The notes beneath the pieces are model-generated. The model had not been told where the DNA came from and searched no databases. It worked only from the letters and a program-made list of their open reading frames with translations. This document shows, one piece after another, positions 6,284-13,265 of a stretch of 14,033 nucleotides of DNA. The stretch lies in the NCBI GenBank assembly GCA_017650795.1, contig JAGCEE010000141.1:1-14033 (forward strand), in the 5' to 3' direction. How positions within the stretch are numbered: the stretch's first letter is position 1; each line of letters begins with the position of its first letter. Made by a program: the position numbers and the translations under genes. This DNA is from Clostridia bacterium. Lineage in GTDB: Bacteria; Bacillota; Clostridia; Christensenellales; UBA1242.

Positions 6284-7345
6284 TTAACTTATAGAAATTT
6301 TATTTTTATTAGTCGCATTTCTTTTATTTATAAAGAATTTAATTATTTTTTTAATTAAAATTTCAATAGCATAAAGAATTATTGATAATTCCAAAATAAA
6401 TCCTGCATTTAAGAGCATCCATAAATATGGATTATTAACATAACTAGTAAGGGTGAGTGTAGAAAAATACAAGAACAGATAAACACCCAAGCATATCTTT
6501 CCAAGGAAGTAGGCCACTTTGTTTTCCCAACAAACTTTTTGTGCAAGTGTAATTAAAAATAGTGCAGCGGCATGAGTGGATAATGGCTCGTAAGTAAAAA
6601 ATCCAACAATCATTCCAATTAGGGTTATACCAAAACACCACCAAAAATATTTTTTAAAAAACTCATTTATTTGATTGTAAAAAGTGGCATAAATTGTTCC
6701 GGTGGCAAAAGCTGTAATTTCGCGAGTGTACATTCCTCCATTGTCAAAAATAATCGCAGCCACCCTAAGCCCAATGGCAATAACAGATAAAATAACCCCA
6801 GCAATAATAAATTTTTTGTTTGTTTTTAATTTGCCACATAAATAATAAACCAAAGCAAATATTAAGTACATTCCAATAATTGTTGGAATAAACCAACCAT
6901 GCCTGTTCATGCGATTAAAATTGTTAAAGATATCCAAATTAAGTATTCTTAAAACTGTATCTTGCGTTGACAATGCACCCTGAAAATATACAAAATATAT
7001 AAGCAAGTTTATGGCAACGCTTATTATGTATAGTTTAATCACATTTACAAAGATTAACTTTAATAAAAACTTGTTGCCCTTTTCTTGATAGGCACGAATT
7101 ATGCCATAAGCCGACAAAAAGAAAAACAAGCCCACGGCAACCCCGCCAGAATGCTCTGCAATGAGCCTAAGCACGCTATCATCATTTGGATAATAATCAA
7201 GCGCAAGATTATGAAACATTACAAAAAGACATAGAATGCCCTTTAAACAAGTTGTGGAATTGTAATTCATAACACTCTTGGAATCCGTTTGCTTTTTAAT
7301 AAAAAAACAAGGAACAATAAGTAATAGAATAAAAAAAATAATCAT
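6284..7345 (-). CDS. Acyltransferase family 3 membrane protein (OafA/WecH-like)
   Basis: This 353-residue integral membrane protein has about ten hydrophobic segments. It resembles acyltransferase-3 proteins, which move acyl groups onto cell-envelope sugars or lipids from the membrane. The N-terminal helix (1-15) is followed by TTCLKGILCLFVMFHNL (31-47) with the expected conserved His45. Next come GGVAVGLFFFLSAYGIIRA (67-85), with the small-residue/FF/LS pattern of the family and Arg84, and NRHGWFIPTIIGMY (about 146-159). The C-terminus is Lys/Asn-rich. The promoter at 7370-7398 drives it. The ribosome site is weak: only AAGG about a dozen bases before the ATG. Acceptor substrate is unknown, and no polysaccharide genes are near. 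Confidence 0.8.
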   Translation of the reverse strand: MIIFFILLLIVPCFFIKKQTDSKSVMNYNSTTCLKGILCLFVMFHNLALDYYPNDDSVLRLIAEHSGGVAVGLFFFLSAYGIIRAYQEKGNKFLLKLIFVNVIKLYIISVAINLLIYFVYFQGALSTQDTVLRILNLDIFNNFNRMNRHGWFIPTIIGMYLIFALVYYLCGKLKTNKKFIIAGVILSVIAIGLRVAAIIFDNGGMYTREITAFATGTIYATFYNQINEFFKKYFWWCFGITLIGMIVGFFTYEPLSTHAAALFLITLAQKVCWENKVAYFLGKICLGVYLFLYFSTLTLTSYVNNPYLWMLLNAGFILELSIILYAIEILIKKIIKFFINKRNATNKNKISIS

Positions 7346-7369
7346 AAGTAAACTCGACCTTATAAAAAC

Positions 7370-7398
7370 ATTATATCAAAAATATTTTTGCATGTCAG
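7370..7398 (-). promoter_or_regulatory. Promoter of the acyltransferase gene
   Basis: The minus strand reads CTGACA (7398-7393), 17 bases, TATAAT (7375-7370). Five of six and six of six bases match. The predicted leader is about 20 bases, so the weak ribosome site lies near the 5' end of the message. Confidence 0.7.
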
Positions 7399-7513
7399 TT
7401 TTTATTAAATATTTTTTTAAGTGGGGATTTTTTAGTTGTTGATATGAAGAAAATATTATGGCAAAAAAATATTTAAAAATTGCTATACATTGTTTTTTTA
7501 ATAGGTATAAAGA

Positions 7514-7522
7514 TGCTATACT
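7514..7522 (+). promoter_or_regulatory. Extended -10 promoter of purA
   Basis: TGC-TATACT lies 27 bases before the ATG and upstream of GGGAGG. No good -35 is found at 16-18 bases, where the sequence is a T run, so recognition would rest on the extended -10. A second TGC-TATAC copy lies at 7481-7488. I saw no convincing purine riboswitch fold or operator here. Confidence 0.5.
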
Positions 7523-7549
7523 AAAAATGTAATTTTATGGGAGGAACAA

Positions 7550-8812
7550 ATGAAAAAAGTTGATGTTGTTTTAGGAGCATTTTTTGGAGATGAAGGAAAG
7601 GGCAAAATAATTGATTACCTTTCTACAAATGCAGACCTTTCGCTTAGGTGTGCAGGAGGCAACAATGCCGGACACACAATTACTTTTGATGGAAAAAAGT
7701 TTGCCATGCACTTAATTCCTTCAGGCATTTTCTCGGGCGCTGTTTCTATTATTGGAAATGGTGTTGTTGTGGATCCAAAGGTGCTTTTGGAAGAAATAGA
7801 CACATTGCAAAAGGCAGGCATTTCTACCAAGAACTTAATTATTAGCGATAAGGCCCATGTTATTTTTCCATACCACAAAGAGTATGATGTTTTAGAAGAG
7901 GAAATGAGGTCAAACAAAATTGGTACAACAAAAAGAGGAATTGGCCCTGCCTATTCAGACAAAATGGCTCGTTTTGGTATTCGCATGGAAGATTTTATCT
8001 CCAACAAATTTAAAGAATTATTAAAACAAAATATTGAAAGCAAAAATAAAATATTTGAGTTGTATGGCAAAGAGCCTTTTGATTTTGAAGCCATATACAA
8101 AGAATACAAAGGGTATGCAAAAAAGATAAAACCTTATGTAAAAGACACAATAAACTATATACACTCTGCGCTAGAAAATGGCAAAAAAGTTGTGTGTGAG
8201 GGGGCGCAAGCGGCATTACTTGATATAGATTTTGGAACATATCCTTATGTGACTAGTTCCAACACAACAATTGGTGGAATATTAAATGGCACGGGTTTAA
8301 ATGCCTCTAATATTGGCAGGGTTTATGGTGTTATTAAGGCATATTCTTCAAGAGTGGGCGAGGGTCCATATGTTACAGAATTGTTAGATAAAACCGGCGA
8401 CCAAATTCGTGAACTTGGTCATGAATATGGAACCACAACAAAAAGGCCAAGAAGGTGTGGCTGGCTAGATTTGGTTGCATTAAAATATGCGGTAAGAATA
8501 AATGGATTTACCGATATTGTTATGAATCATCTTGATACGGTTGGCAAACTAGACAAAATTAAGCTTTGTGTTGGTTATAAAGACAAAGCAGGGAATATTA
8601 CATCAGAATACACAACCAATCCAGACATTTTAAAAGACATGAAGCCGGTATATAAAGAGTTTAAAGGAAACTTTAATGCCGAGCATATAACAAAATATGC
8701 AAGGTTGCCAAAAGAGGCAAAGCAATATATTAAAGCAATAGAGGATTTTATTAAAGTAAAAATATCGTTTATTGGAACGGGTGCTGATAGAGAAGACATG
8801 ATTGTTAGATAA
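7550..8812 (+). CDS. purA: Adenylosuccinate synthase
   Basis: This enzyme joins IMP and aspartate with GTP hydrolysis to give adenylosuccinate, the first committed step to AMP. The 420-residue length is usual. Conserved parts are GDEGKGK (13-19) with catalytic Asp14, GGNNAGHT (36-43) with His42, LIPSGI, IGTTKRGIGPAY (124-135), EGAQAALLDIDFGTYPYVTSSNTT (217-240), TTTKRPRRCGW (295-305) with the loop arginines, and the ending GTGADREDMIVR. Some near-universal residues are changed: the usual QW before GDEGKGK is FF (11-12), and the guanine-recognition TKxD is NHLD (326-329). The catalytic Asp/His pair is intact, so an active enzyme is expected, and the phage PurZ type, which lacks that Asp, is unlikely. 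The start has GGGAGG upstream. No clear terminator follows. Confidence 0.95.
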   Translation: MKKVDVVLGAFFGDEGKGKIIDYLSTNADLSLRCAGGNNAGHTITFDGKKFAMHLIPSGIFSGAVSIIGNGVVVDPKVLLEEIDTLQKAGISTKNLIISDKAHVIFPYHKEYDVLEEEMRSNKIGTTKRGIGPAYSDKMARFGIRMEDFISNKFKELLKQNIESKNKIFELYGKEPFDFEAIYKEYKGYAKKIKPYVKDTINYIHSALENGKKVVCEGAQAALLDIDFGTYPYVTSSNTTIGGILNGTGLNASNIGRVYGVIKAYSSRVGEGPYVTELLDKTGDQIRELGHEYGTTTKRPRRCGWLDLVALKYAVRINGFTDIVMNHLDTVGKLDKIKLCVGYKDKAGNITSEYTTNPDILKDMKPVYKEFKGNFNAEHITKYARLPKEAKQYIKAIEDFIKVKISFIGTGADREDMIVR

Positions 8813-8897
8813 CAATTCAAATATTTATTTTGACTATTATGAAAAGTTATTATTTGACAGAACAAAACATAAATTTGCTTTATAAGTACAAATATTG

Positions 8898-8927
8898 TTG
8901 ACATAATTTTTGAAAAATTGTTATACT
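8898..8927 (+). promoter_or_regulatory. Strong promoter of the lipoprotein gene
   Basis: TTGACA (8898-8903), 18 bases ending in TGT, TATACT (8922-8927): a consensus -35, an extended -10 and a near-consensus -10. AAGGAGG (8941-8947) and the ATG at 8955 follow, so high expression is expected. Confidence 0.85.
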
Positions 8928-8954
8928 AAGAATGATTTTTAAGGAGGTAAAAAT

Positions 8955-9590
8955 ATGAAAAGAAAATTTGTTATTGCATTGATGTTTGCTTTACTCTTTG
9001 CAGTATCTTTTGTTGGATTTGCTGGTTGTGATGCACCAATAACCTACACTGTCACCGAGGAGCAATGGGATGAGGCCACTTCATTGTATTGGAAAAACCT
9101 AACATTTGAGTACACTTATACATATAATAACGAGCAAAGAACATTAAAGCTTGAACTCTTAGAGGATGGAAGCTTGCATCAATCTGGAAACAGTTGGGGC
9201 GAAAAGTATGTTTATTACAACGGCTCAACATGGACTGTTTATGACGTAGATGGCGTGGCAACAACCCTTGTTTATAGCACACAAGCAGATTATATTGCAG
9301 GAAATTATGGTGATGATGTGGGCTTTATGGGAAATATTCTTCCAATGCTTGCTGGTAATATGGACGAGTTCACTTTTGATGCTGAAACAAACCAATATGT
9401 TATTTCAAACTACAGCATTGCGGTTTCTACTGATTTTAGTGTGATAGTAGATGTTAATGTAAAGTTTGAAAACGGTAATATTGTTTTAGCAAAATATAGT
9501 TTTCCAGAAGAAAGTGGCGCAGACTTTGAAGTATCATTTTATGACTACGGAACAACCACAATAGATTTTCCTGCTTCAATAACCGAGTAG
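8955..9590 (+). CDS. Putative membrane-anchored lipoprotein, possibly LolA-like fold
   Basis: This 211-residue protein starts with a lipoprotein signal peptide: a basic MKRK, a hydrophobic run to about residue 22, and the lipobox FAGC with acylated Cys25. It should be anchored on the outer face of the cytoplasmic membrane. The mature part is rich in aromatic and acidic residues with alternating beta-strand-like pattern, such as NLTFEYTYTYNNEQRTLKLE and KYVYYNGSTWTVYD, ending in FYDYGTTTIDFP. The repeated strand pattern and ending recall small lipoproteins with a LolA-like open barrel, but this is inference and no specific family is recognised. It is monocistronic, with its own strong promoter, a very good ribosome site and a strong terminator. 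Confidence 0.8.
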   Translation: MKRKFVIALMFALLFAVSFVGFAGCDAPITYTVTEEQWDEATSLYWKNLTFEYTYTYNNEQRTLKLELLEDGSLHQSGNSWGEKYVYYNGSTWTVYDVDGVATTLVYSTQADYIAGNYGDDVGFMGNILPMLAGNMDEFTFDAETNQYVISNYSIAVSTDFSVIVDVNVKFENGNIVLAKYSFPEESGADFEVSFYDYGTTTIDFPASITE

Positions 9591-9611
9591 TAAAAATTAA
9601 AAAGTATTTTT

Positions 9612-9640
9612 AAAAATCATGCTTTAAGCATGATTTTTTT
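9612..9640 (+). terminator. Rho-independent terminator of the lipoprotein gene
   Basis: AAAAATCATGCTT (9612-9624) and AAGCATGATTTTT (9626-9638) form a 13-bp perfect stem, running into seven T. Confidence 0.87.
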
Positions 9641-9805
9641 ATGGGTGCAAAAATAACAGGGGTAAAATGCAAGAGTTTTTCTTTTGGGACGCAAAAACAA
9701 CAAAATTTTATACTTTCAACAATATTGCAAAAATTGGCACTTTATTATTATATATTTACCAAAAGTGTTTTCGCTTTTATATTTGTTGATGTTTTTATGT
9801 GGTTG

Positions 9806-9835
9806 TTAACATTTGTAATTATTAAAGAATACTAT
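9806..9835 (+). promoter_or_regulatory. Weak candidate promoter of the beta-rich gene pair
   Basis: TTAACA (9806-9811), 18 bases, TACTAT (9830-9835). The -35 matches five of six bases, the -10 four of six. It is the best candidate in 9641-9871, a stretch that otherwise holds only an in-frame, AT-rich upstream extension of the next gene. Confidence 0.3.
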
Positions 9836-9861
9836 GCTTTGGGTAAAAAGAATTATCCAAT

Positions 9862-9867
9862 AGGAGG
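9862..9867 (+). promoter_or_regulatory. Ribosome binding site fixing the start of the 188-residue beta-rich protein
   Basis: AGGAGG lies four bases before ATG 9872. The frame is open back to ATG 9641, but that codon directly follows a terminator and has no ribosome site. Confidence 0.75.
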
Positions 9868-9871
9868 TTTT

Positions 9872-10438
9872 ATGGCTAATTACAATGTTACAATTATCAA
9901 TGGCAGTGGTTCACAAACGATGGAAGCCGGTGATTATTCCGTTTCGGCAATTTATGCGCCGGGGTATGATATGTCTAGCTTGTCTCCGACAAGTTATACG
10001 GCATCATCAACAAGCGAAACTGGTGCGTTTACAATAGGGGCAACAGGAACGCTTACTATTATTTTTAACGAAACTGGTGCGCAGGGTGGAACGCCGATAA
10101 CTTCTGGCTCTGTTGTAATGACAGACTCTACTGGGGCAACGCAATATGGTCCAATTATTGATATAGACTCAAATGGTACAGCAACATTCAATAATGTGCC
10201 ATTTGGTTCCGAACAGTCAGCATATACTTTGTATTTTAAACAATTAACAAGCGATGAAAATCACAATATTTATCAGAATGTTTTTGCTGTGGGAATAGGG
10301 GATCAAACACAAACAGAATATATTTTAAACACGCTTAAATCTGTTCTTCAAAATTTCACATTAACAGATGCCAATTATACTGGGCTTCCAGTTTATAATG
10401 CGGTATTACAATTTGAAAATGATGAAATAGAGGGATAG
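9872..10438 (+). CDS. Beta-rich protein with Cna-B/SpaA-like pattern, function unknown
   Basis: This 188-residue protein is rich in Thr, Ser, Gly and Asn, with no Cys or Trp and no signal peptide from the chosen start. Two segments resemble prealbumin-like (Cna-B/SpaA) strands: about 60-125, with SGSVVMTDSTG, DSNGTATFNNVPFG and YTLYFKQ, and the C-terminus 161-181, FTLTDANYTGLPVYNAVLQF. The acidic tail NDEIEG follows. The start is set by AGGAGG. The frame extends back to ATG 9641 through a hydrophobic stretch, which was rejected because it lacks a ribosome site and follows a terminator; if used, it would add a membrane-like segment. The next gene, eight bases downstream, repeats the C-terminal motif, so they probably form one unit. 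No function or known family is claimed. Confidence 0.78.
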   Translation: MANYNVTIINGSGSQTMEAGDYSVSAIYAPGYDMSSLSPTSYTASSTSETGAFTIGATGTLTIIFNETGAQGGTPITSGSVVMTDSTGATQYGPIIDIDSNGTATFNNVPFGSEQSAYTLYFKQLTSDENHNIYQNVFAVGIGDQTQTEYILNTLKSVLQNFTLTDANYTGLPVYNAVLQFENDEIEG

Positions 10439-10446
10439 AGTGTTAA

Positions 10447-10794
10447 ATGATTTGTAAAATGGTCGTTTTAAATATATTTTCTTTTAATGCGCCGTATTAT
10501 CTTGACATTATGTCAAATAACGGTTGTTCTATAAAAAGAATATATATCAAATCATTTAAGGCAAATGTATGCGTTGAAACCACTGAGCACAGTGTTATGC
10601 TAATTGCAAGTAAAAATGGAAATTCAGTGTATAAAACAATATATTTAAACAATCTTAGTTGCCAAAGGGTATCGGTAAATTTTCAATTTAACATCACATT
10701 TTTAAACAAATCATCAATCAATATAATAACATTAAATGATGCAAATTGGGGTTTTCCGATTGCAAGTGGTGTACTAAACTTTAAATCGTCATGA
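10447..10794 (+). CDS. Small partner protein sharing the LxDAN-G-P C-terminal motif
   Basis: This 115-residue protein is not recognised. It starts eight bases after the preceding stop; a GAGGG 12 bases upstream is a poor ribosome site, so translational coupling is likely, and ATG 10459 is an alternative start. The body alternates hydrophobic and polar residues as beta strands do (SVYKTIYLNN, RVSVNFQFNITFL). The C-terminus ITLNDANWGFPIASGVLNF aligns with FTLTDANYTGLPVYNAVLQF of the gene before it, with the same L-x-D-A-N, G, P and L-x-F positions. No signal peptide or membrane segment is clear. It contains three Cys, unlike its partner. A good hairpin terminator follows, closing the two-gene unit. 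Confidence 0.65.
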   Translation: MICKMVVLNIFSFNAPYYLDIMSNNGCSIKRIYIKSFKANVCVETTEHSVMLIASKNGNSVYKTIYLNNLSCQRVSVNFQFNITFLNKSSINIITLNDANWGFPIASGVLNFKSS

Positions 10795-10816
10795 ATTTAT
10801 AAAATAAATATAAAAT

Positions 10817-10851
10817 AAAATCTGCATGCTTTTATTGGTGTGCAGATTTTT
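10817..10851 (+). terminator. Terminator of the beta-rich gene pair
   Basis: AAAATCTGCA (10817-10826) and TGCAGATTTT (10841-10850) form a perfect 10-bp stem with a 14-base loop and a T-rich end. Confidence 0.77.
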
Positions 10852-10938
10852 AATTATATATTTGATTTAAATAACCCCACCTATTTAAATATATTTGATT
10901 GGTTGTTTTTAATTATATGTTTAAAATAAAATTACTAA

Positions 10939-10966
10939 TTGACAAAAATCAAATAGATTATATAAT
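10939..10966 (+). promoter_or_regulatory. Consensus promoter of the deaminase-YgjV operon
   Basis: TTGACA (10939-10944), 16 bases, TATAAT (10961-10966): both hexamers are perfect. TGGAGA and the ATG at 10987 follow. Confidence 0.82.
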
Positions 10967-10986
10967 AATATTCACTGGAGATTTTT

Positions 10987-11451
10987 ATGAATAAATATAT
11001 GGAAATAGCAATACAAGAGGCAAAAAAAGGAATATGTGCAGACGCAGGTGGACCTTTTGGTGCTGTTATTGTAAAAGATGGTAAGATAATCGGCAAGGGA
11101 CATAATACTGTTGTGCAAAGCAACGATCCAACTAGTCATGGTGAAATATCTGCAATTAGAGATGCGTGCAACAATCTTAAAAGCTTTAATTTAAAGGGTA
11201 CAGCAATTTATACCACCGGAGAACCATGTCCAATGTGTTTGGGGGCTATTTTGTGGGCCAACATCGATAAAATTTATTATGGTTGTTCTATTAAAGAAAA
11301 TGATATGATAGGATTTAGAGACGAGGTTTTTTATAAAAAACTTTCATTATCCACAGAAAGACTAAAAGATAATATTTCTCAAATAGAACACGAAGAATGT
11401 TTAAAACTATTTAAAGAGTATTTAAATAAAAAGAACAAAACAAATTATTAA
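10987..11451 (+). CDS. Nucleoside/guanine deaminase (zinc cytidine-deaminase fold)
   Basis: This 154-residue protein is a complete deaminase. It has GGPFGAVIVKDGKIIG (21-36), the zinc ligand and catalytic Glu in SHGEISAIRDAC (His51, Glu53), and the second zinc motif EPCPMCLGAI (Cys81, Cys84). The sequence NDPTSHGE and the length match the GuaD-type guanine deaminases of Bacillus relatives better than TadA, which deaminates tRNA wobble adenosine; His-Gly-Glu instead of His-Ala-Glu is a known variant. The likely reaction is guanine to xanthine plus ammonia, in purine salvage, but related nucleosides cannot be excluded. GGAGA precedes the ATG. The YgjV-like gene follows 20 bases later on the same transcript. 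Confidence 0.87.
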   Translation: MNKYMEIAIQEAKKGICADAGGPFGAVIVKDGKIIGKGHNTVVQSNDPTSHGEISAIRDACNNLKSFNLKGTAIYTTGEPCPMCLGAILWANIDKIYYGCSIKENDMIGFRDEVFYKKLSLSTERLKDNISQIEHEECLKLFKEYLNKKNKTNY

Positions 11452-11471
11452 CAAAATATGGGAGTGTTTGT

Positions 11472-12032
11472 ATGGAATGGAATGAAATTGTTTCTGCAAT
11501 ATGTATATATTTATCCGCGACAATTTTTTGTTTGAGCTTGCAGGGCAAATCAAAAATAAAAATATTGTTTATACAAATGTTTGCTTCAATGTTGTACTTG
11601 GCAAATTATCTTTTTGTTCTTAATATAAACCCTGCGGCAAAAATTGGTGCAATAACCGCAAGCTTTGAAATTTTAAGGTTACTTGTATTTTTCTTTATTG
11701 AAAAAAGTGAGAAATATAACACAAGGCGTTGGAATATTATTACAGCGATATGTTTTTCTATCATTTTAACAACTTGCACAATCTTTGCGTGGTGCGGTTG
11801 GGTTAGTGTTTTGCCACTGGTTTCTGCGATACTAGTTAGTTTTGCACTCGGATCAAAAAATGTTATTTTTATTAAAATAGCATTCATAATTCAGGCTGCA
11901 TGCATTGTTGCCTATTTATTGATGCTTAGTCTTTGGCTAAATGCAATATCTCAGATGTTTGTGTTTGTTTTTGGTATTGTTGGACTAATCACTTACATAA
12001 AAGCTACTAAAGAAACTAAAATAGTTTTTTAA
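11472..12032 (+). CDS. YgjV-like inner membrane protein
   Basis: This 186-residue polytopic membrane protein has about six helices at roughly 5-22, 30-50, 57-76, 88-107, 111-130 and 135-178 (the last region long enough for two). The layout resembles the YgjV/Imp-YgjV family: a first helix ending in LSLQGKSKIKILFIQ, a compact YLANYLFVLNINPAAKIGA segment, and the central W-x-S-V-L-P-L-V-S-A-I-L pattern with Trp117. Members are uncharacterised membrane proteins. GGGAG lies seven bases before the ATG. It follows the deaminase by 20 bases and so shares its promoter; a transport role for purines would be a guess from context only. Confidence 0.65.
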   Translation: MEWNEIVSAICIYLSATIFCLSLQGKSKIKILFIQMFASMLYLANYLFVLNINPAAKIGAITASFEILRLLVFFFIEKSEKYNTRRWNIITAICFSIILTTCTIFAWCGWVSVLPLVSAILVSFALGSKNVIFIKIAFIIQAACIVAYLLMLSLWLNAISQMFVFVFGIVGLITYIKATKETKIVF

Positions 12033-12072
12033 TTTTAATAATAAAAATATTATAAAATTAAGTAAAAAAATA

Positions 12073-12106
12073 AAAATTGCACAAATTATTTGTGCAATTT
12101 TGTTTT
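12073..12106. terminator. Bidirectional terminator between convergent genes
   Basis: AAAATTGCACAAA (12073-12085) and TTTGTGCAATTTT (12089-12101) form a perfect 13-bp stem with a 3-base loop. T runs follow on both strands, so it can end the deaminase operon and the minus-strand gene that stops at 12138. Confidence 0.83.
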
Positions 12107-12137
12107 AATTAACAAATATTTTCTTTCTGTTTTAATT

Positions 12138-12767
12138 TTATTGCTCTATTACATCATAATCTTTGCCATTTTTTTGTTGCAATTTTAAAATCATTTTTTC
12201 TATATAGTCGTTTTTATTTAGTTTAATATCATTTTCTAATACAAACTTTCTAGAAGGGTCTTTAAGGGCTAATTCATATGTGACGCCAAGGTCAAACATA
12301 CTGCCAACACTTTGTGGATTGTAAAATATAGACACTGTATTTGCCGATGCTATGGCTGTTGCATTTTGTAAACAAATATTATAGCCACCGGTGTTTTTGC
12401 CCTTTACAACTGGGTTTTGATTTGTGTCACGCTCTGGGTAGTGAACATGTATTCCTTTTTGCTCATATTTTGATATTGTTTGATTTAATAGTTTTTTCTC
12501 ATCTTCGGTTGCTCGCCTTACAGGGCAAATAAGAAACATATTCATATTATTTTTTGGCTGCGTAAATATATTTGGAGCAAGATTATTGTCTTGCCAATAC
12601 TTTATCATCATATTAAAAGATTTGGCATAGCCCAAATGTGTTTCTTCTTCAATTTTTGCGTCAACTTCGGATTGGTTGATTATTTGTATTTGTTCTCCCC
12701 GAGCAAATAATCTTCCAAGATTAAACATAAATTTTTTGTCGTTGGTTTTTACCTCTAAATAAACCAT
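12138..12767 (-). CDS. Nucleoside 2-deoxyribosyltransferase-like protein
   Basis: This 209-residue soluble protein has a C-terminal part (about 76-170) resembling the nucleoside 2-deoxyribosyltransferase fold, whose enzymes cleave or exchange the base of (deoxy)nucleosides or nucleotides. Visible features are MFLICPVRRATEDE (77-90) as the first strand and loop, VHYPERDTNQN (108-118), YNICLQNATAIASANTVSIFY (129-149), and SVGSMFDLGVTYELA (153-167). In classical enzymes the SxGxxxELG loop carries the nucleophilic Glu; here the corresponding place reads FDLG (Asp159). The first 70 residues are unassigned. AAGGTG precedes the ATG, and a strong promoter lies at 12800-12828. It is a single-gene unit. 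Whether it salvages nucleosides or acts in stress or defence is not determinable. Confidence 0.68.
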   Translation of the reverse strand: MVYLEVKTNDKKFMFNLGRLFARGEQIQIINQSEVDAKIEEETHLGYAKSFNMMIKYWQDNNLAPNIFTQPKNNMNMFLICPVRRATEDEKKLLNQTISKYEQKGIHVHYPERDTNQNPVVKGKNTGGYNICLQNATAIASANTVSIFYNPQSVGSMFDLGVTYELALKDPSRKFVLENDIKLNKNDYIEKMILKLQQKNGKDYDVIEQ

Positions 12768-12799
12768 AGTGCACCTTAAATAATTAAAATTATAGATTA

Positions 12800-12828
12800 A
12801 GTATAAACAGAAACTACCATAATGTCAA
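12800..12828 (-). promoter_or_regulatory. Promoter of the deoxyribosyltransferase-like gene
   Basis: The minus strand reads TTGACA (12828-12823), 17 bases, TATACT (12805-12800). The predicted leader is about 26 bases and contains AAGGTG. Confidence 0.77.
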
Positions 12829-12893
12829 TATAAAATTCGTCATGGTGCACGTTCAAACCCACACGACATTCATTTTGCTATCGCAATTTTCTC

Positions 12894-12930
12894 AAAAAAA
12901 AAATACCTTCCGGTGTTTTAGCGGAGAAAG
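12894..12930 (-). terminator. Minus-strand terminator with a 10-T tail, no intact gene directly upstream
   Basis: On the minus strand CTTTCTCCG and CGGAAGG pair (stem about 6-7 bp with a bulge and G-U pairs) and run into TA plus ten T. It implies that something is, or was, transcribed from the right across 12931-13262. Confidence 0.5.
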
Positions 12931-12998
12931 AGTGGCGTAGAAACGTTTTATAAAACAGAAAACGTTAGGTGTATTGATTCCGCAATTAAAACTATATG

Positions 12999-13194
12999 TT
13001 AGAACCGTATTATTTTTAACCCAGAATTTATACATCCAACACCAATGTTTTTTGTAAACCACAAGGCAGTTAAGACAATACCCACCATAGCCAAAAATAG
13101 TGCTGCGGGCAGTTTTATATAAAGCCATAAGCAAATTTTTAAAATAATCTTTTAGCTTATTCTTTAAAAAATTTAAAAATCTAAAATAACCCAA
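12999..13194 (-). pseudogene. Possible decayed small membrane-protein gene
   Basis: The 12831-13265 stretch has no convincing intact gene. On the minus strand one frame open from TTG 13194 reads as a plausible soluble start (FRFLNFLKNKLKDYFKN). A different frame (13151-12999) reads LPAALFLAMVGIVLTALWF, a good membrane helix, and ends in IGVGCINSGLKIIRF and a stop. Neither has a start codon with a ribosome site, and joining them needs a frameshift near 13130-13150. This could be a broken small membrane protein or chance. The rest of the stretch holds hairpins: AACGTTTT/AAAACGTT at 12942-12966, and the two terminator-like structures listed separately. Confidence 0.25.
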
Positions 13195-13222
13195 ATCAAA
13201 TTTGCTGTGTTCGATTTAGGTT
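13188..13222 (-). terminator. Hairpin about 45 bases past the HAD gene, possible terminator
   Basis: As RNA the minus strand pairs AACCUAAAUC with GAUUUGGGUU, ten pairs with one G-U, followed by AUUUUAGAUUUUU. On the plus strand the G-U pair becomes a C-A mismatch, so function on the minus strand is favoured. The T run is interrupted. Confidence 0.4.
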
Positions 13223-13265
13223 ACGATTGGCAGAAAGCTTGACATGCCATAAAAACACCTCATAT

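Noticed and set aside
7381..7549. Purine riboswitch upstream of purA
   Set aside because: I could not find the conserved three-way-junction elements or a terminator/antiterminator pair; only promoters are visible.
8839..8901. Twenty-codon frame between purA and the lipoprotein gene
   Set aside because: It has no ribosome site, and its stop overlaps the -35 of the lipoprotein promoter; it is probably chance in AT-rich DNA.
2059..12767. A single defence or nucleotide-signalling operon made of the NTase, NADAR-like, ASCH and deoxyribosyltransferase-like genes
   Set aside because: The genes lie on both strands with separate promoters and terminators and are interrupted by purA and unrelated genes, so there is no operonic support.
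12892..13194. 100-codon minus-strand frame
   Set aside because: The TTG start lacks a ribosome site, the frame runs through a terminator with ten T, and its composition (many Trp, Cys and Phe in odd runs) is unlike the neighbouring proteins.
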